NCBI GenBank assembly: GCA_964636575.1
Contig: CAZWSE010000001.1
Coordinates: 1 to 64,000 of the forward strand
Reading direction: 5' to 3'
DNA length: 64,000 bases
Source of the DNA: CAZWSE01 sp964636575
GTDB taxonomy: Bacteria > Pseudomonadota > Alphaproteobacteria > Rhodobacterales > Rhodobacteraceae
Each line of letters starts with the position of its first letter. Position 1 is the first letter of the stretch. The position numbers and the translations under genes are program-made. The notes below the pieces were generated by a model that was not told the DNA's origin, ran no database searches, and saw only the letters and a list, made by a program, of their open reading frames with translations. Below, piece by piece: positions 38,481 to 48,847 of the stretch.

Positions 38481-39710
38481 CTAAATCAAGAATTGCGCCA
38501 GCATCTCATCTTGCGTGATATCTGTATACTGAAACCCTGCGTCGAGAAGTTTCTGAAGCAAGGCTGCAAAGTTGTCTGGATGCGACGTTTCGATCCCAAT
38601 CAAGACAGACCCAAAGTTCCGTGCAGACTTCTTTAGATACTCAAAACGCGCAATGTCGTCATCTGGGCCCAAAATACCAAGAAACTCTTTTAGCGCCCCT
38701 GGCCGTTGCGGCATACGTAGGATGAAGTACTTTTTGACGCCGGAGTATCTTTGCGCACGCTCTTTCACTTCTGGCAGTCTTTCGAAATCGAAATTGCCGC
38801 CAGACGCGATGCAAACAACTGTCTTGCCTTTTATCTCCGCCGCAACTTCAGACAAGGCTTCGATCGCCAAGGCGCCTGCTGGTTCAAGTACGATTCCTTC
38901 GATGTTCAGCATTTCAATTATGGATGTACAAATACGATCTTCAGACAGATCGATCACGTCAGTTGTTGCTACGTCTTTCAGACGAGCAAATGTCTTCTCC
39001 CCAATCGACGCGACTGCGGCGCCATCCACAAAAGTATTGATCGGAGAGACATCAGTGGGCTGCCCTTCGATCAGGGCGTGTTTCAGGCTTTTTGCGCCAC
39101 TTGGCTCAACGAATGTGTAGGCGCATCGATCCTCAAAGTAGCTATAGGTTCCCGCGGACAGCCCTCCGCCACCGACCGGCAGAATGATACGATCGGGCAT
39201 GCGGCCCAGTTGAGATTCCAGTTCGACCGCAACACTTGCTTGACCTTCGATCACATCTTCATCGTCAAATGGGGACAAGAAATACGCATTCTGACCTTCG
39301 CAGTATGCCTTTGCGGCTGTCAGCGTTTGATCGAAGTAGTCTCCTACCAACCTCACTTCGACATTGTCGCCCCCAAACATCTGGGTCTTCTGGATTTTCT
39401 GTTGAGGCGTCGTGACCGGCATGAAAATCACGCCTGATTTGCCGAAGTGTTTGCACATGAATGCGACGCCCTGCGCATGGTTGCCCGCACTTGCACAAAC
39501 GAAGGTGTCGACCTCGGTGCGTTTACGCATTGCATTAAACGCACCGCGTAGTTTGTACGACCGAACCGGGCTTAGGTCTTCCCTCTTCAACCACACGTCC
39601 GCATCGAACTTTTCAGACAAATGGTCGTTTCGAAGCAAGGGTGTTGCCGGAAACACGGTACGCATTTCTTGTGTGGCTGCTTTTGCCTGTTCTTGAAACG
39701 AGTTGTTCAT
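38481..39710 (-). CDS. ilvA: Threonine ammonia-lyase (threonine dehydratase)
   Basis: PLP enzyme converting threonine to 2-oxobutanoate, the first step towards isoleucine. The PLP lysine is Lys53 in VRSYKLRGAF; the SxGN region (CASAGNHAQG) and the glycine-rich PVGGGGLSAG are present. A C-terminal ACT-like domain (about 325-405, FILRMPQRPGALKEFLGIL) suggests allosteric control. ATG 39710 gives 409 residues. It is divergent from argG with 128 bp between starts. Confidence 0.95.
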   Translation of the reverse strand: MNNSFQEQAKAATQEMRTVFPATPLLRNDHLSEKFDADVWLKREDLSPVRSYKLRGAFNAMRKRTEVDTFVCASAGNHAQGVAFMCKHFGKSGVIFMPVTTPQQKIQKTQMFGGDNVEVRLVGDYFDQTLTAAKAYCEGQNAYFLSPFDDEDVIEGQASVAVELESQLGRMPDRIILPVGGGGLSAGTYSYFEDRCAYTFVEPSGAKSLKHALIEGQPTDVSPINTFVDGAAVASIGEKTFARLKDVATTDVIDLSEDRICTSIIEMLNIEGIVLEPAGALAIEALSEVAAEIKGKTVVCIASGGNFDFERLPEVKERAQRYSGVKKYFILRMPQRPGALKEFLGILGPDDDIARFEYLKKSARNFGSVLIGIETSHPDNFAALLQKLLDAGFQYTDITQDEMLAQFLI

Positions 39711-39838
39711 ATTCACCACGCAAAATTTCTTTCCCAAAGCAGTAGAGCGCGGACCCAACCCCGTCAACGCAGGCTCAATCTTGCATGGCAGACAGAAACC
39801 TTATATCGCGCAGGCGTCTCAGCCAAAGGAACCCGATC

Positions 39839-41059
39839 ATGTCCGCACCCAAGAAAGTTGTTCTCGCCTATTCTGGCGGTTTGGACACCTCTATCATTCT
39901 GAAGTGGCTGCAGACCGAATACGGTTGTGAGGTTGTGACCTTCACTGCTGATCTGGGTCAAGGCGAGGAGCTTGAGCCTGCCCGCGCCAAAGCCGAGATG
40001 ATGGGTGCAAAGGCTATCTACATCGAAGACCTTCGCGAAGAGTTTGTCCGCGACTTTGTGTTTCCGATGTTCCGTGCGAACGCCCTTTATGAAGGGTTAT
40101 ACCTGCTGGGCACCTCTATTGCCCGCCCCTTGATCTCCAAGCGGCTGGTTGAGATCGCCGCTGCCGAAGGCGCAGATGCCGTATCACACGGCGCGACTGG
40201 CAAGGGCAACGATCAGGTTCGGTTTGAGCTGGCCGCCTATGCACTTAACCCTGACATTAAGGTGATCGCACCTTGGCGCGAATGGGACTTGTCCAGCCGG
40301 ACCAAGCTTTTGGAATTCGCAGAAAAGAACCAAATCCCTGTCGCGAAGGACAAGCGCGGTGAGGCGCCCTTTAGTGTCGATGCGAACCTGTTGCACACAT
40401 CTTCCGAAGGAAAAGTGCTCGAAGACCCTGCTCTTGATGCGCCAGACTACGTCTATCAACGTACCGTTAGCCCCGAAGACGCGCCCGATACACCTGAGTA
40501 CATCGAAATCGGGTTTGAGCGCGGCGACGCTGTTTCCATCAACGGCGAAGCGATGTCGCCTGCGACGGTCTTGACCAAACTGAATGAGCTTGGCGGCAAG
40601 CATGGTTGCGGTCGGCTTGATCTGGTTGAAGGGCGCTTTGTTGGGATGAAGTCCCGTGGGATTTACGAAACACCTGGCGGCACCCTGCTGCTTGAGGCCC
40701 ATCGCGGAATTGAGCAAATCACGCTTGATCGCGGTGAGGCCCATCTCAAAGATGAACTAATGCCGAAATACGCAGAGCTTATCTATAACGGTTTTTGGTT
40801 CTCGCCTGAGCGCGAAATGCTGCAAGCCCTGATCGACAAAAGCCAAGAACACGTCACTGGTACTGTTCGCTTGAAGCTGTACAAAGGTTCTGCCCGTACG
40901 GTTGGCCGCTGGTCCGAGCATTCATTGTATTCCGAAGCGCATGTGACGTTCGAAGACGACGCAGGTGCCTATGACCAAACGGACGCTGCCGGCTTCATCC
41001 AGCTGAATGCGCTGCGCCTGAAGCTTTTGGCCGCGCGAGATCGCAAGTTAAAGGGCTAG
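39839..41059 (+). CDS. argG: Argininosuccinate synthase
   Basis: Joins citrulline and aspartate with ATP in arginine synthesis. The N-terminal P-loop [15 protein letters not shown] and the family motifs [15 protein letters not shown] and [18 protein letters not shown] are present. AAAGGA before ATG 39839 ([14 protein letters not shown]) decides the start; the product is 406 residues. Its last 12 bases overlap the convergent sulfotransferase-like gene. Confidence 0.98.
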   Translation: MSAPKKVVLAYSGGLDTSIILKWLQTEYGCEVVTFTADLGQGEELEPARAKAEMMGAKAIYIEDLREEFVRDFVFPMFRANALYEGLYLLGTSIARPLISKRLVEIAAAEGADAVSHGATGKGNDQVRFELAAYALNPDIKVIAPWREWDLSSRTKLLEFAEKNQIPVAKDKRGEAPFSVDANLLHTSSEGKVLEDPALDAPDYVYQRTVSPEDAPDTPEYIEIGFERGDAVSINGEAMSPATVLTKLNELGGKHGCGRLDLVEGRFVGMKSRGIYETPGGTLLLEAHRGIEQITLDRGEAHLKDELMPKYAELIYNGFWFSPEREMLQALIDKSQEHVTGTVRLKLYKGSARTVGRWSEHSLYSEAHVTFEDDAGAYDQTDAAGFIQLNALRLKLLAARDRKLKG

Positions 41060-41752
41060 TTTCAAAACCTTTAGCCTTTCATAGATCGGCATTGCTTCGT
41101 CCAGAAGTTTCCTGAACCGAGGCTCTAACACGGGCAAATCGCCTTCGGGTCCAGCAAAGCCTGTGCTTTCGTGGACGGCGTTGTACCAGTGTTTTGCCCA
41201 GACGCCGTCGTCCTTATGGCCGCCTTTGGGCCAAGCCAGCATCGCGTTATCCCAATCCAGCTCAACGGCGTTGCAAAGCCCGCGCAGCGCATGTTCGGGA
41301 TTGGTGCGAATATCGAAGCTGTCTATGATATGCCCACCCACCCGCTGGTAGATTTCGAGCTGCTGTCGAAATCCGATGTCGTCCATTGTTACATCGTCGC
41401 GCTTGGCACCATAGCTTGCGATGACACGCGCAGGGTGACGGATTAGGTGAAAGTTGACGACGTTATTGGCCCAGTCCAACGGAAATCCAGCCAACATATG
41501 ATGCGGCATGTGTTTCATGTAAAAGTTTGGTTTGCCGTCAGGGATCTCTGCGAGACACCGATTAGCCAACACTTCGGGATCGTTTTCATGCCGTGTCAGT
41601 ATTTCATCTCGCATCGGATGTTCGACACCGGATACCGCCAAAAATGGCGCGTAGAACGGCTCATCCCAAACGGCAAAATCTGCACGCGCCCCAAAACTGT
41701 ACATCATCGCCGTGCTCAGATTGCGCGGGCCGGACCACATCGCGATACGCAC
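41048..41752 (-). CDS. Sulfotransferase-like P-loop protein
   Basis: A 234-residue protein starting with a P-loop-like motif ([16 protein letters not shown]) resembling the PAPS-binding loop of sulfotransferases, with a later [13 protein letters not shown] that matches the 3'-phosphate site. The acceptor is unknown. The GTG start overlaps the aminotransferase stop by one base (TAGTG), so the two are translated together and may act in one pathway. Confidence 0.78.
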   Translation of the reverse strand: MRIAMWSGPRNLSTAMMYSFGARADFAVWDEPFYAPFLAVSGVEHPMRDEILTRHENDPEVLANRCLAEIPDGKPNFYMKHMPHHMLAGFPLDWANNVVNFHLIRHPARVIASYGAKRDDVTMDDIGFRQQLEIYQRVGGHIIDSFDIRTNPEHALRGLCNAVELDWDNAMLAWPKGGHKDDGVWAKHWYNAVHESTGFAGPEGDLPVLEPRFRKLLDEAMPIYERLKVLKLAL

Positions 41753-42660
41753 TAGGTACGATCCGTTTCGATAAGCTGTTTGTACAGCTCCCTGATACGC
41801 AAAGTGACAGGCCCCATTTCGCCGGCACCAATCTGGCGGCCGTCAATGGCTGACACTGGCGTCTGTGCACCGAAAGTCCCCGTCAGAAACGCCTCGTCCG
41901 CGCTATAGGTATCCACAAGGCTGAAGTTCCGCTCAAACACGGGGATGTCGTTCTGTTTGCAAACGTCGATCACCTTCTGGCGGGTAATACCATTCATGCA
42001 ATAGTCGCCAGTGCTGGTCCAGACCTCCCCCTTTCGAACGATGAAAAAATTACAAGCGTTGGTCGTGTTCACAAATCCATGCACATCGAGCATTAAAGCC
42101 TCATCCGCACCTGCCTTTTCAGCGGCAATGCACGCGAGGATACAGTTCAGCTTTGAATGGCTATTCAACTTGGGGTCCTGAGTCATCGGCAACCCGCGCA
42201 TGTGCGGAACCGTCGCAAGCGTCAGGGGGCGCGGGATCTTCGGCTGAGAATGTTCAACGATAATGACAAACGTGGGGCCAGATCGGCTAAGAGAAGGATG
42301 TTGAAACGGTCGCACCTTTACGCCGCGGGTGACCATCAAGCGCGCATGACAGTCTGTGGTCATTTCATTCGCGTTTTGTGTCTCTAACAAGGCGGAAATA
42401 ACGCCTTCGCGGTTCAAACCTATATCTAGATCAATCGCCTTAGCTGCTGCAAAAAGTCTGTCGATATGCTCGTTCAAGAACGCCCAACGCCCATCATAGA
42501 GCCGCAAACCTTCCCAAACACCGTCACCGAGCATAAAGCCACTGTCATAAACGCTTACAACAGCTTCTGACTTTGGGACGATCTTGCCGTTTACATAGAT
42601 CAAGATGTTCTCATTGCGCACGTCATCTTCGGCTTGGTGTGTTGTAATATGATCTGACAT
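41752..42660 (-). CDS. Class IV PLP aminotransferase (branched-chain / D-amino acid type)
   Basis: A 302-residue aminotransferase: YVNGKIVPKSEAVVSVYDSGF and GDGVWEGLRLYDGRWAFLNEHIDRL are family signatures, the PLP Lys is in NSHSKLNCILA, and EALMLDVHGFVNTTNACNFF follows. Whether it prefers branched-chain or D-amino acids is not clear. GGAGG sits at good spacing before ATG 42660. It is divergent from msrA. Confidence 0.9.
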   Translation of the reverse strand: MSDHITTHQAEDDVRNENILIYVNGKIVPKSEAVVSVYDSGFMLGDGVWEGLRLYDGRWAFLNEHIDRLFAAAKAIDLDIGLNREGVISALLETQNANEMTTDCHARLMVTRGVKVRPFQHPSLSRSGPTFVIIVEHSQPKIPRPLTLATVPHMRGLPMTQDPKLNSHSKLNCILACIAAEKAGADEALMLDVHGFVNTTNACNFFIVRKGEVWTSTGDYCMNGITRQKVIDVCKQNDIPVFERNFSLVDTYSADEAFLTGTFGAQTPVSAIDGRQIGAGEMGPVTLRIRELYKQLIETDRT

Positions 42661-42798
42661 AGGCCCTCCAAAGATCAGGCTAGAAGCGCCGCGGCGCACT
42701 GCCAAGCAGTAAAATGCCGTCACAGCTGCGTGAGACATCGCCCACCCGCTTGCACGATCACGTCTGGCGGGACAGTGTAGCGTCAAAGGAGCACCGAT

Positions 42799-43458
42799 AT
42801 GACCCTATTTCGAAAAGCCAAACCATTCTTTCTAGGCCTGTGCATCACACTTGGCGCATTGGTTCACGGGAACGGCGCAAAAGCGGCTGGAACCGAAGTT
42901 TTGACAGTGGCCGGCGGCTGCTTTTGGTGTGTTGAATCTGATTTCGAGAAAGTGAAAGGCGTGAAGGAAGCCGTGTCTGGTTACACCGGCGGGAAGTCCG
43001 CAAACCCAACCTACAAGCAAGTCACGGGCGGCGGTACTGGCCACTACGAGGCCGTTCAGATCACCTTTGATCCAAGCGTTGTCAGTCGCGATACACTGCT
43101 TTCGATGTTTCTAAGGTCTGTCGATCCGACAGATGCAGGCGGTCAGTTCTGTGATCGCGGTGCCAGCTATAGAACTGCCATTTTCGTCTCTAATGCGAGA
43201 GAAAAGGCATCTGCCCAAAAAGCAATTGAATCCGCTCAGTCGGATTTGGGGCAGAAAATCGTGACCCCTGTTTTGACCAAGGGTGAATTCTACCCTGCCG
43301 AGGCCTACCATCAAGACTACTACAAGGGCACGAAAATCGTGCTTACGCGCTTTGGTCCCAAAAAGCAGTCTGCTGCCTACAAGGCATATAGGAATGCATG
43401 CGGTCGTGACCAAAGAGTGCGCGAACTTTGGGGCAGTGCTGCCCCCTTTGCGAGCTAA
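42799..43458 (+). CDS. msrA: Peptide methionine (S)-S-oxide reductase, secreted form
   Basis: Repairs oxidised methionine. Residues 1-30 are a signal peptide ([14 protein letters not shown]), so this copy acts in the periplasm. The catalytic motif [17 protein letters not shown] is intact, and the C-terminal Cys of NACGRDQ could be the recycling cysteine. 219 residues. Its TAA stop shares four bases (CTAA) with the stop of the convergent sugar kinase gene. Confidence 0.95.
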   Translation: MTLFRKAKPFFLGLCITLGALVHGNGAKAAGTEVLTVAGGCFWCVESDFEKVKGVKEAVSGYTGGKSANPTYKQVTGGGTGHYEAVQITFDPSVVSRDTLLSMFLRSVDPTDAGGQFCDRGASYRTAIFVSNAREKASAQKAIESAQSDLGQKIVTPVLTKGEFYPAEAYHQDYYKGTKIVLTRFGPKKQSAAYKAYRNACGRDQRVRELWGSAAPFAS

Positions 43459-44324
43459 CTTAAACGGGCGTCCTGAACCTCTTTTAAGTCAGGTATCACG
43501 TCCGCCGTTCCTTGTCGGGTCACCATTAATGCAGCCGCCAAGGTTGCGAGCGAAATTGCTTGCTCAAATCCTTGTCCCCGGTCCAGAGCAGCCAGAAGAT
43601 AGCCGGTAAATGTGTCCCCCGCTCCGGTGGTATCAACCGGATCAACTTTGACTGCTGCGAAATCTCTTGACGCTCCATCCGACACCCACCTGCACCCCTT
43701 TGCCCCAAGCGTTACGATGATGTCTTTCACCGGCAGGTCTGTCAGGGATTCATTCGTAGCATGGGCCAGCTGTTCGGCCTCCACCTCATTGAGAACCAAC
43801 AGATCCAAGTTTGGCATCACGGCCAAAACCGCATCAGGGTCAAAAGGCGCCGCAGCATAACACGTCCGCAATCCCATATCCCGGGCCATAGATATCGCGT
43901 AGCCCTGTCCGTTCGTCTCGTTCTGGGTGACAAAGATATCGCCCGATACTGCCGAAGAAAGGGCCTGTCCAACCCGTTCTTGTGAAATCTGCCCATTCGC
44001 ACCGGACAAGATCACAATTTGGTTTTCGCCGTCCTCGGAAACTGTAATCATCGCATGCCCAGTTGGAGCCTTCCCAATAGCGATGTGTCTTGTGTCCACG
44101 CCATATTCCAGAAGCCGCGTCGTCGCCCAGTCCCCGTCAGATCCGACGGCGCCGATATGAACGGTGTGGGCACCTGCCCGCGCAGAAGCGACAGACATAT
44201 TTGCGCCCTTCCCGCCAAGAAACCGCTGCATGTCGGAAGCGTGAAGAGTTTCCCCCGGCCGCGGCAAATGCGAGACGCGATAAATGTCATCCGCGTTTAT
44301 CGACCCCAGGTTCCAAATTGTCAT
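43455..44324 (-). CDS. PfkB-family carbohydrate kinase (ribokinase-like)
   Basis: A 289-residue sugar kinase with the two PfkB signatures: [17 protein letters not shown] near residue 36 and [17 protein letters not shown] near residue 230, the latter holding the catalytic Asp. Ribokinase is the closest family I recognise, but the sugar is uncertain. GAAGAGG precedes the ATG. It is divergent from mutS. Confidence 0.9.
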   Translation of the reverse strand: MTIWNLGSINADDIYRVSHLPRPGETLHASDMQRFLGGKGANMSVASARAGAHTVHIGAVGSDGDWATTRLLEYGVDTRHIAIGKAPTGHAMITVSEDGENQIVILSGANGQISQERVGQALSSAVSGDIFVTQNETNGQGYAISMARDMGLRTCYAAAPFDPDAVLAVMPNLDLLVLNEVEAEQLAHATNESLTDLPVKDIIVTLGAKGCRWVSDGASRDFAAVKVDPVDTTGAGDTFTGYLLAALDRGQGFEQAISLATLAAALMVTRQGTADVIPDLKEVQDARLS

Positions 44325-44422
44325 CTTGGTCCTCTTCTCAGACAGCCGCTCGTGACGTTTTCGGCTTTAACCACAGTCATACCATTTGTAAGGTCGCCAT
44401 CAATCCTTGGGGGATGGTGTCC

Positions 44423-47044
44423 GTGTCAAATGTAACGCCGATGATGGCGCAATATCTCGAAATCAAAGCTGACCATCCGGACGCGTTGCTGTTCTACCGC
44501 ATGGGCGACTTCTATGAGATGTTTTTCGACGATGCTGTTGCTGCGGCAGAGGCTTTGGATATCGCTCTAACCAAACGAGGAAAACATGACGGAGATGATA
44601 TTCCCATGTGTGGAGTTCCTGCGCATGCAGCTGAGGGGTATTTTCTAACCCTCATCAGAAAGGGTTTTCGTGTCGCTGTTTGCGAGCAGCTCGAGAGCCC
44701 TGCGGAGGCCAAGAAGCGGGGTGGAAAATCTGTTGTGAAACGTGGCGTCGTTCGCTTGGTCACACCGGGCACTTTAACGGAGGACTCTCTGCTTGAGGCC
44801 CGCAAACACAACTATCTTGCAGCCTTCGCGGACATCCGTGGAAACAGCGCGATGGCTTGGGTCGACATTTCCACTGGCGCCTTTCATGTCATGGATCTAC
44901 CCATGGTTCGCCTTGGCCCCGAGTTGGCCAGATTGGCCCCATCAGAGCTGATCATTTCAGACACTAAACAGGCAGAATTGGATGGTTTGGCTTCTGAAGC
45001 TGGGATTGCCATTACGCCATTAAGCCCTTCAACATTCGACAGTGTCTCGGCGGAAAAGCGGTTGCTCGAACTGTTCGATGTCGCGACACTTGACGCTTTT
45101 GGGTCGTTCTCTAGGGCTGAGATTTCCGCAATGGGCGCCATAATAGACTATCTGGAAATCACTCAAAAAGGTAAGTTACCACTGTTGGTTCGTCCCGTGA
45201 AAGAGGCGACTGAAACCGTTGTTCAAATCGACGCAGCAACACGCCGAAACCTTGAGCTAACTCACGCGTTAGCAGGTGGCCGTGCAGGATCGCTGTTGTC
45301 CATTATTGACAGAACCGTCACACCTGCCGGTGCCCGATTGTTGGAAAGGCGTCTATCCAGCCCCTCGCGGCGGCTGGATGTTGTTTCAGAGCGACTTGAA
45401 GCTGTTACCTATGCGCTGAACGAAAGACAGCTCGCGGCGAGAATCCACGATCATCTGCGCAAAGTTCCAGACCTTGACCGGGCTTTATCACGCATGTCGC
45501 TTGAACGCGGAGGTCCCCGGGATTTAGCGGCCATTCGAAATGGCTTAGCCGAGGGGCTTCAAATTTCTGATGCGTTGAGCGAACTGATTTTGCCAAATGT
45601 TTTGCAAACGGCGCGGAATGGGCTGATCGGTCACGAGGAGATTTTGTCCTTGCTAGATGAGGCCCTTGTTGCTGATCCCCCGCTCCTTGCCAGGGACGGC
45701 GGGTTCGTTGCTCCGGGATACAATGATGACCTGGATAACGCTCGTAAACTCAGAGATGAAGGTCGGTCTGTTATTGCCGAAATGCAATCCAAATACTCTG
45801 AGCAAACAGGCATCTCTTCGTTGAAGATTAAACACAACAATGTGCTCGGTTACTTCATCGAAACAACCGCCACCCATGCGGAACGAATGTTGTCTCCGCC
45901 TCTAAGCGAAACTTTCATTCACCGGCAAACCACGGCCAATCAAGTTCGGTTCGCCACAGTCGAACTTTCGGAAATGGAAACCAAAATCCACAACGCAGCC
46001 GCAACTGCGCTCAATATTGAAAAGGCAGTGTTTGCGTCTCTAACACGGGCTATTTTGGAAATTTCAGCCCGCATTAGCGATGCATCAAAAGGGCTGGCAA
46101 CGATTGATCTGACGTTCGGTTTGGCCAGACTTGCCCAAACTGAACAGTGGTGTCGACCTAAGATGGACGACGGAAAGACCTTCAGTATTCAAGGCGGACG
46201 CCACCCAGTGGTGGAACACGCGCTGCGCCAAGCCGGGACACCCTTTGTTGCCAACGATTGTGATCTGAGCAAAGCGAATATTTGGTTGCTGACAGGTCCA
46301 AACATGGCCGGTAAGTCTACATTTTTACGTCAGAACGCTCTTATTGCGGTCTTAGCGCAAATGGGCAGCTATGTGCCCGCTAGCGCCGCCCATATCGGAT
46401 TGGTGAGTCAAATTTTTAGCCGCGTCGGCGCCTCTGATGATCTGGCGAGGGGTCGGTCGACTTTTATGGTTGAGATGGTCGAAACCGCGGCGATCCTCAA
46501 TCAAGCAGACGATCGAGCGCTTGTCATTCTAGATGAAATTGGGCGCGGCACGGCCACGTACGATGGGCTGTCCATCGCTTGGGCAACGCTTGAGCATTTA
46601 CATGATGCAAACAAGTCACGCGCACTCTTTGCGACACACTACCATGAAATGACAGCGCTTGCCGGAAAGCTGGCAGGCGTAGACAACGCGACCATGACGG
46701 TCAAGGAACATGGCGGAGAGGTCATTTTCCTGCATGAAGTAAAGCGCGGCGCTGCCGACAGATCGTATGGGGTACAGGTGGCACAACTAGCTGGGCTTCC
46801 AGCTTCGGTCGTCCAAAGAGCCCGGGTCGTTTTGGAGGCCTTGGAAAAGGGAGAGCGCGAAGGCGGCGGCAAGCAAAAAGCGCTGATCGATGACTTGCCG
46901 CTTTTCTCTGCGACCGCGCCGCCTCCGCAGCCTACGAAACCATCCGCCGTCGAAAGCGCTCTGGATGACATTTACCCCGATGAATTGACTCCGAAAGAGG
47001 CGCTGGCCCTACTCTACAAATTGAAAGAGGCGTCTCAAGGTTAA
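44423..47044 (+). CDS. mutS: DNA mismatch repair protein MutS
   Basis: Recognises mismatches and recruits MutL. The mismatch-binding motif is near the N-terminus (FYRMGDFYEMFFDDA, Phe-x-Glu), followed by connector, lever and clamp domains, and the ATPase with GPNMAGKSTFLRQ, the DEIGRGT Walker B and the ATHYHE motif, then a C-terminal dimer region. I prefer GTG 44423, eight bases after GGGGGA; ATG 44414 directly abuts that site. 873 residues, family length. An in-frame extension to 44090 overlaps the sugar kinase gene and is not real. Confidence 0.95.
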   Translation: MSNVTPMMAQYLEIKADHPDALLFYRMGDFYEMFFDDAVAAAEALDIALTKRGKHDGDDIPMCGVPAHAAEGYFLTLIRKGFRVAVCEQLESPAEAKKRGGKSVVKRGVVRLVTPGTLTEDSLLEARKHNYLAAFADIRGNSAMAWVDISTGAFHVMDLPMVRLGPELARLAPSELIISDTKQAELDGLASEAGIAITPLSPSTFDSVSAEKRLLELFDVATLDAFGSFSRAEISAMGAIIDYLEITQKGKLPLLVRPVKEATETVVQIDAATRRNLELTHALAGGRAGSLLSIIDRTVTPAGARLLERRLSSPSRRLDVVSERLEAVTYALNERQLAARIHDHLRKVPDLDRALSRMSLERGGPRDLAAIRNGLAEGLQISDALSELILPNVLQTARNGLIGHEEILSLLDEALVADPPLLARDGGFVAPGYNDDLDNARKLRDEGRSVIAEMQSKYSEQTGISSLKIKHNNVLGYFIETTATHAERMLSPPLSETFIHRQTTANQVRFATVELSEMETKIHNAAATALNIEKAVFASLTRAILEISARISDASKGLATIDLTFGLARLAQTEQWCRPKMDDGKTFSIQGGRHPVVEHALRQAGTPFVANDCDLSKANIWLLTGPNMAGKSTFLRQNALIAVLAQMGSYVPASAAHIGLVSQIFSRVGASDDLARGRSTFMVEMVETAAILNQADDRALVILDEIGRGTATYDGLSIAWATLEHLHDANKSRALFATHYHEMTALAGKLAGVDNATMTVKEHGGEVIFLHEVKRGAADRSYGVQVAQLAGLPASVVQRARVVLEALEKGEREGGGKQKALIDDLPLFSATAPPPQPTKPSAVESALDDIYPDELTPKEALALLYKLKEASQG

Positions 47045-47057
47045 CTGAAACGCCTCA

Positions 47058-47098
47058 CTTCTTTTTGGTCAAAATACCTCGGCCGGAGGCAAAAAAAT
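47058..47098. repeat. Intergenic palindromic element between mutS and grpE
   Basis: The stretch TTCTTTTTGGTCAAAATACC continues into CTCGGCCGGAGGCAAAAAAA. It resembles, from memory, a GC palindrome flanked by A/T runs that recurs between genes in Rhodobacteraceae (GCCTCCGGCGGGGATATTT type) and often serves as a bidirectional terminator. The two genes are convergent here, which fits that role. Confidence 0.45.
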
Positions 47099-47099
47099 C

Positions 47100-47660
47100 C
47101 TAGCCGGGCGTGGATGAAACGCCGACCTGCGCAGGTCGCAACAAACGGTCATGCAGCATGAAGCCTTCTGCGGCCACCTGAATGATGTCGCCAGCCTTTG
47201 TGCCTGGCAAGGGGGCCTCAAACATAGCTTGATGTTGTTGCGGGTCGAAACGGTCACCGACTTCTGGCTTGATCAAAACGATACCGTGCTTTGAAAAAAC
47301 GCTCAGCAGCTCACGCATGGTCAGCTCAACACCTTCAAGCACAGCACCGGATACAGCGCGCTGCTCTTCGGTCACGGCCTCAAGGGCTCGCTTCATGTTA
47401 TCATAGACAGGCAACATATCGCGCGCGAGCTTTGATCCGCCGTAGTTTTCAGCTTCGCGGCGATCTTTGTCAGATCGTTTGCGAGCATTCTCGGCATCGG
47501 CCAAAGCGCGCATGAAACGGTCGCGGAATTGATCTCGTTCTGCAATCACGCCTTCAAGCGTCAAAGCATCTTCATCAATCTCAGCAAACTCCTCAGCGAA
47601 TTCTTCCGCCTCGGCGCTATCAATATCGTCCAAAAAGTCTTCGTTGTTCGGCTCAGCCAT
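47100..47660 (-). CDS. grpE: Nucleotide exchange factor GrpE
   Basis: Releases ADP from DnaK. The 186-residue protein has an acidic, coiled-coil N-terminus (AEAEEFAEEFAEIDEDALTL), the long dimerisation helix (ERDQFRDRFMRALADAENARKR) and the C-terminal beta domain (KPEVGDRFDPQQHQAMFE). It follows hrcA by 9 bp in the common hrcA-grpE operon; its partner dnaK is at the left end of the window. Confidence 0.97.
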   Translation of the reverse strand: MAEPNNEDFLDDIDSAEAEEFAEEFAEIDEDALTLEGVIAERDQFRDRFMRALADAENARKRSDKDRREAENYGGSKLARDMLPVYDNMKRALEAVTEEQRAVSGAVLEGVELTMRELLSVFSKHGIVLIKPEVGDRFDPQQHQAMFEAPLPGTKAGDIIQVAAEGFMLHDRLLRPAQVGVSSTPG

Positions 47661-47669
47661 AGGTCACCT

Positions 47670-48734
47670 CTATTTCCGGTCAGAAATCATCTTCCCAACC
47701 AGTTGCGCCGTGTAATCGACAATCGGAACAATTCGCCCATAATTTAGGCGAGTCGGACCAATGACGCCCACGGCACCAACAATCTTACGGTCTGCGTTCA
47801 TATATGGGGAAACCACCAAAGAGGAACCCGAAAGTGAAAAAAGTTTGTTTTCAGAGCCAATAAAAATGCGCACACCTTCGCCTTGCTCGGTCAATTCCAA
47901 GAATTCCGCGATATCGCGTTTGCGTTCAAGGTCATCAAACAAGTGTCTAATGCGCTCAAGACCGGCTTCTTCTTCCTCTGAACCCAGAAGATTCGAGCGT
48001 CCGCGAACAATCAAGCGCTCCCCGTGCTCGCCTTCATTCTGCCAAAGCGCCAAGCCGCTTTCGACCATATCTTGCGCAAGAACATCGATCTCTTGCCGGC
48101 GAGATGCGATTTCGCGCGCGACAGACCCTTGCATATCGCTGATGGTTTTCCCTTCGATCAGTGCATTTAGAAAATTGGCGGCTTCGCGCATTGAGCTTGG
48201 CGTTTGTCCGGGTGGTGGCGTGAACACACGGTTTTCGACGTGACCGTCAGCGAAAACCAGTACAACAAGCGCACGATCCTGTGCCAGCGATACAAACTCA
48301 ATGTGTTTCAGCGCTGCTTCGTGCTTTGGCGTAAGAACAAGCGACGCACCTTGCGTCACGCCCGACAAAGCTGATCCAAGCCGGTCGAGCATTCCAGTCA
48401 CATCTGACGCATTATCGCCCATTGTAGCATCAATCTTCGCCCGGTCCCCTTGATCAAGGCTTCCGACCTCCAGCAACCCGTCCACGAACATGCGTAGACC
48501 CATTTGCGTCGGCACTCGGCCTGCACTGATGTGTGGGCTGTCGAGCAGACCCATAAACTCAAGGTCTTGCATAACATTGCGGATGGTCGCGGCGCTTACC
48601 TTCTCAGACAGCTCTCGCGTCAGTGTCCTACTGCCGACAGGATCCCCGCTTGACAGATACCCTTCTACAACCCGCCGAAATACTTCGCGGGATCGGTCGT
48701 TCATATCGCTGAGAAGTTCTGAACTGTCAGTCAT
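47670..48734 (-). CDS. hrcA: Heat-inducible transcription repressor HrcA
   Basis: Repressor that classically binds CIRCE elements ahead of chaperone genes. The N-terminal winged helix (DRSREVFRRVVEGYLSSGDP, SAATIRNVMQDLEFMGLLDSPHISAGRVPT) and the GAF-like domain are intact. The start at ATG 48734 gives 354 residues; upstream in-frame codons overlap rph. I see no CIRCE inverted repeat in the 113 bp between hrcA and rph, so its own promoter may not be autoregulated in the classical way. Confidence 0.95.
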   Translation of the reverse strand: MTDSSELLSDMNDRSREVFRRVVEGYLSSGDPVGSRTLTRELSEKVSAATIRNVMQDLEFMGLLDSPHISAGRVPTQMGLRMFVDGLLEVGSLDQGDRAKIDATMGDNASDVTGMLDRLGSALSGVTQGASLVLTPKHEAALKHIEFVSLAQDRALVVLVFADGHVENRVFTPPPGQTPSSMREAANFLNALIEGKTISDMQGSVAREIASRRQEIDVLAQDMVESGLALWQNEGEHGERLIVRGRSNLLGSEEEEAGLERIRHLFDDLERKRDIAEFLELTEQGEGVRIFIGSENKLFSLSGSSLVVSPYMNADRKIVGAVGVIGPTRLNYGRIVPIVDYTAQLVGKMISDRK

Positions 48735-48756
48735 GGGCTCTGTTTTCCGGCTCCTT

Positions 48757-48785
48757 AGGTAACGAGACATAATTGCAAACGTCAA
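48757..48785 (-). promoter_or_regulatory. Putative hrcA-grpE promoter
   Basis: On the minus strand a -35 TTGACG (48780-48785) and a weak -10 TTACCT (48757-48762) are 17 bp apart, about 23 bp upstream of the hrcA ATG. The -35 box is close to consensus. Confidence 0.45.
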
Positions 48786-48847
48786 TCGGGGTTGCATCAT
48801 TGGGCCAGCGGGCGGTATCCCCAAACCAACTGGCATAGGAGCCCATA

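Noticed and set aside
44090..44422. N-terminal extension of mutS
   Set aside because: The extra 110 residues overlap the divergent sugar kinase gene, are of low-complexity Arg/Pro type and are absent from the known MutS start (TPMMAQYLEIK).
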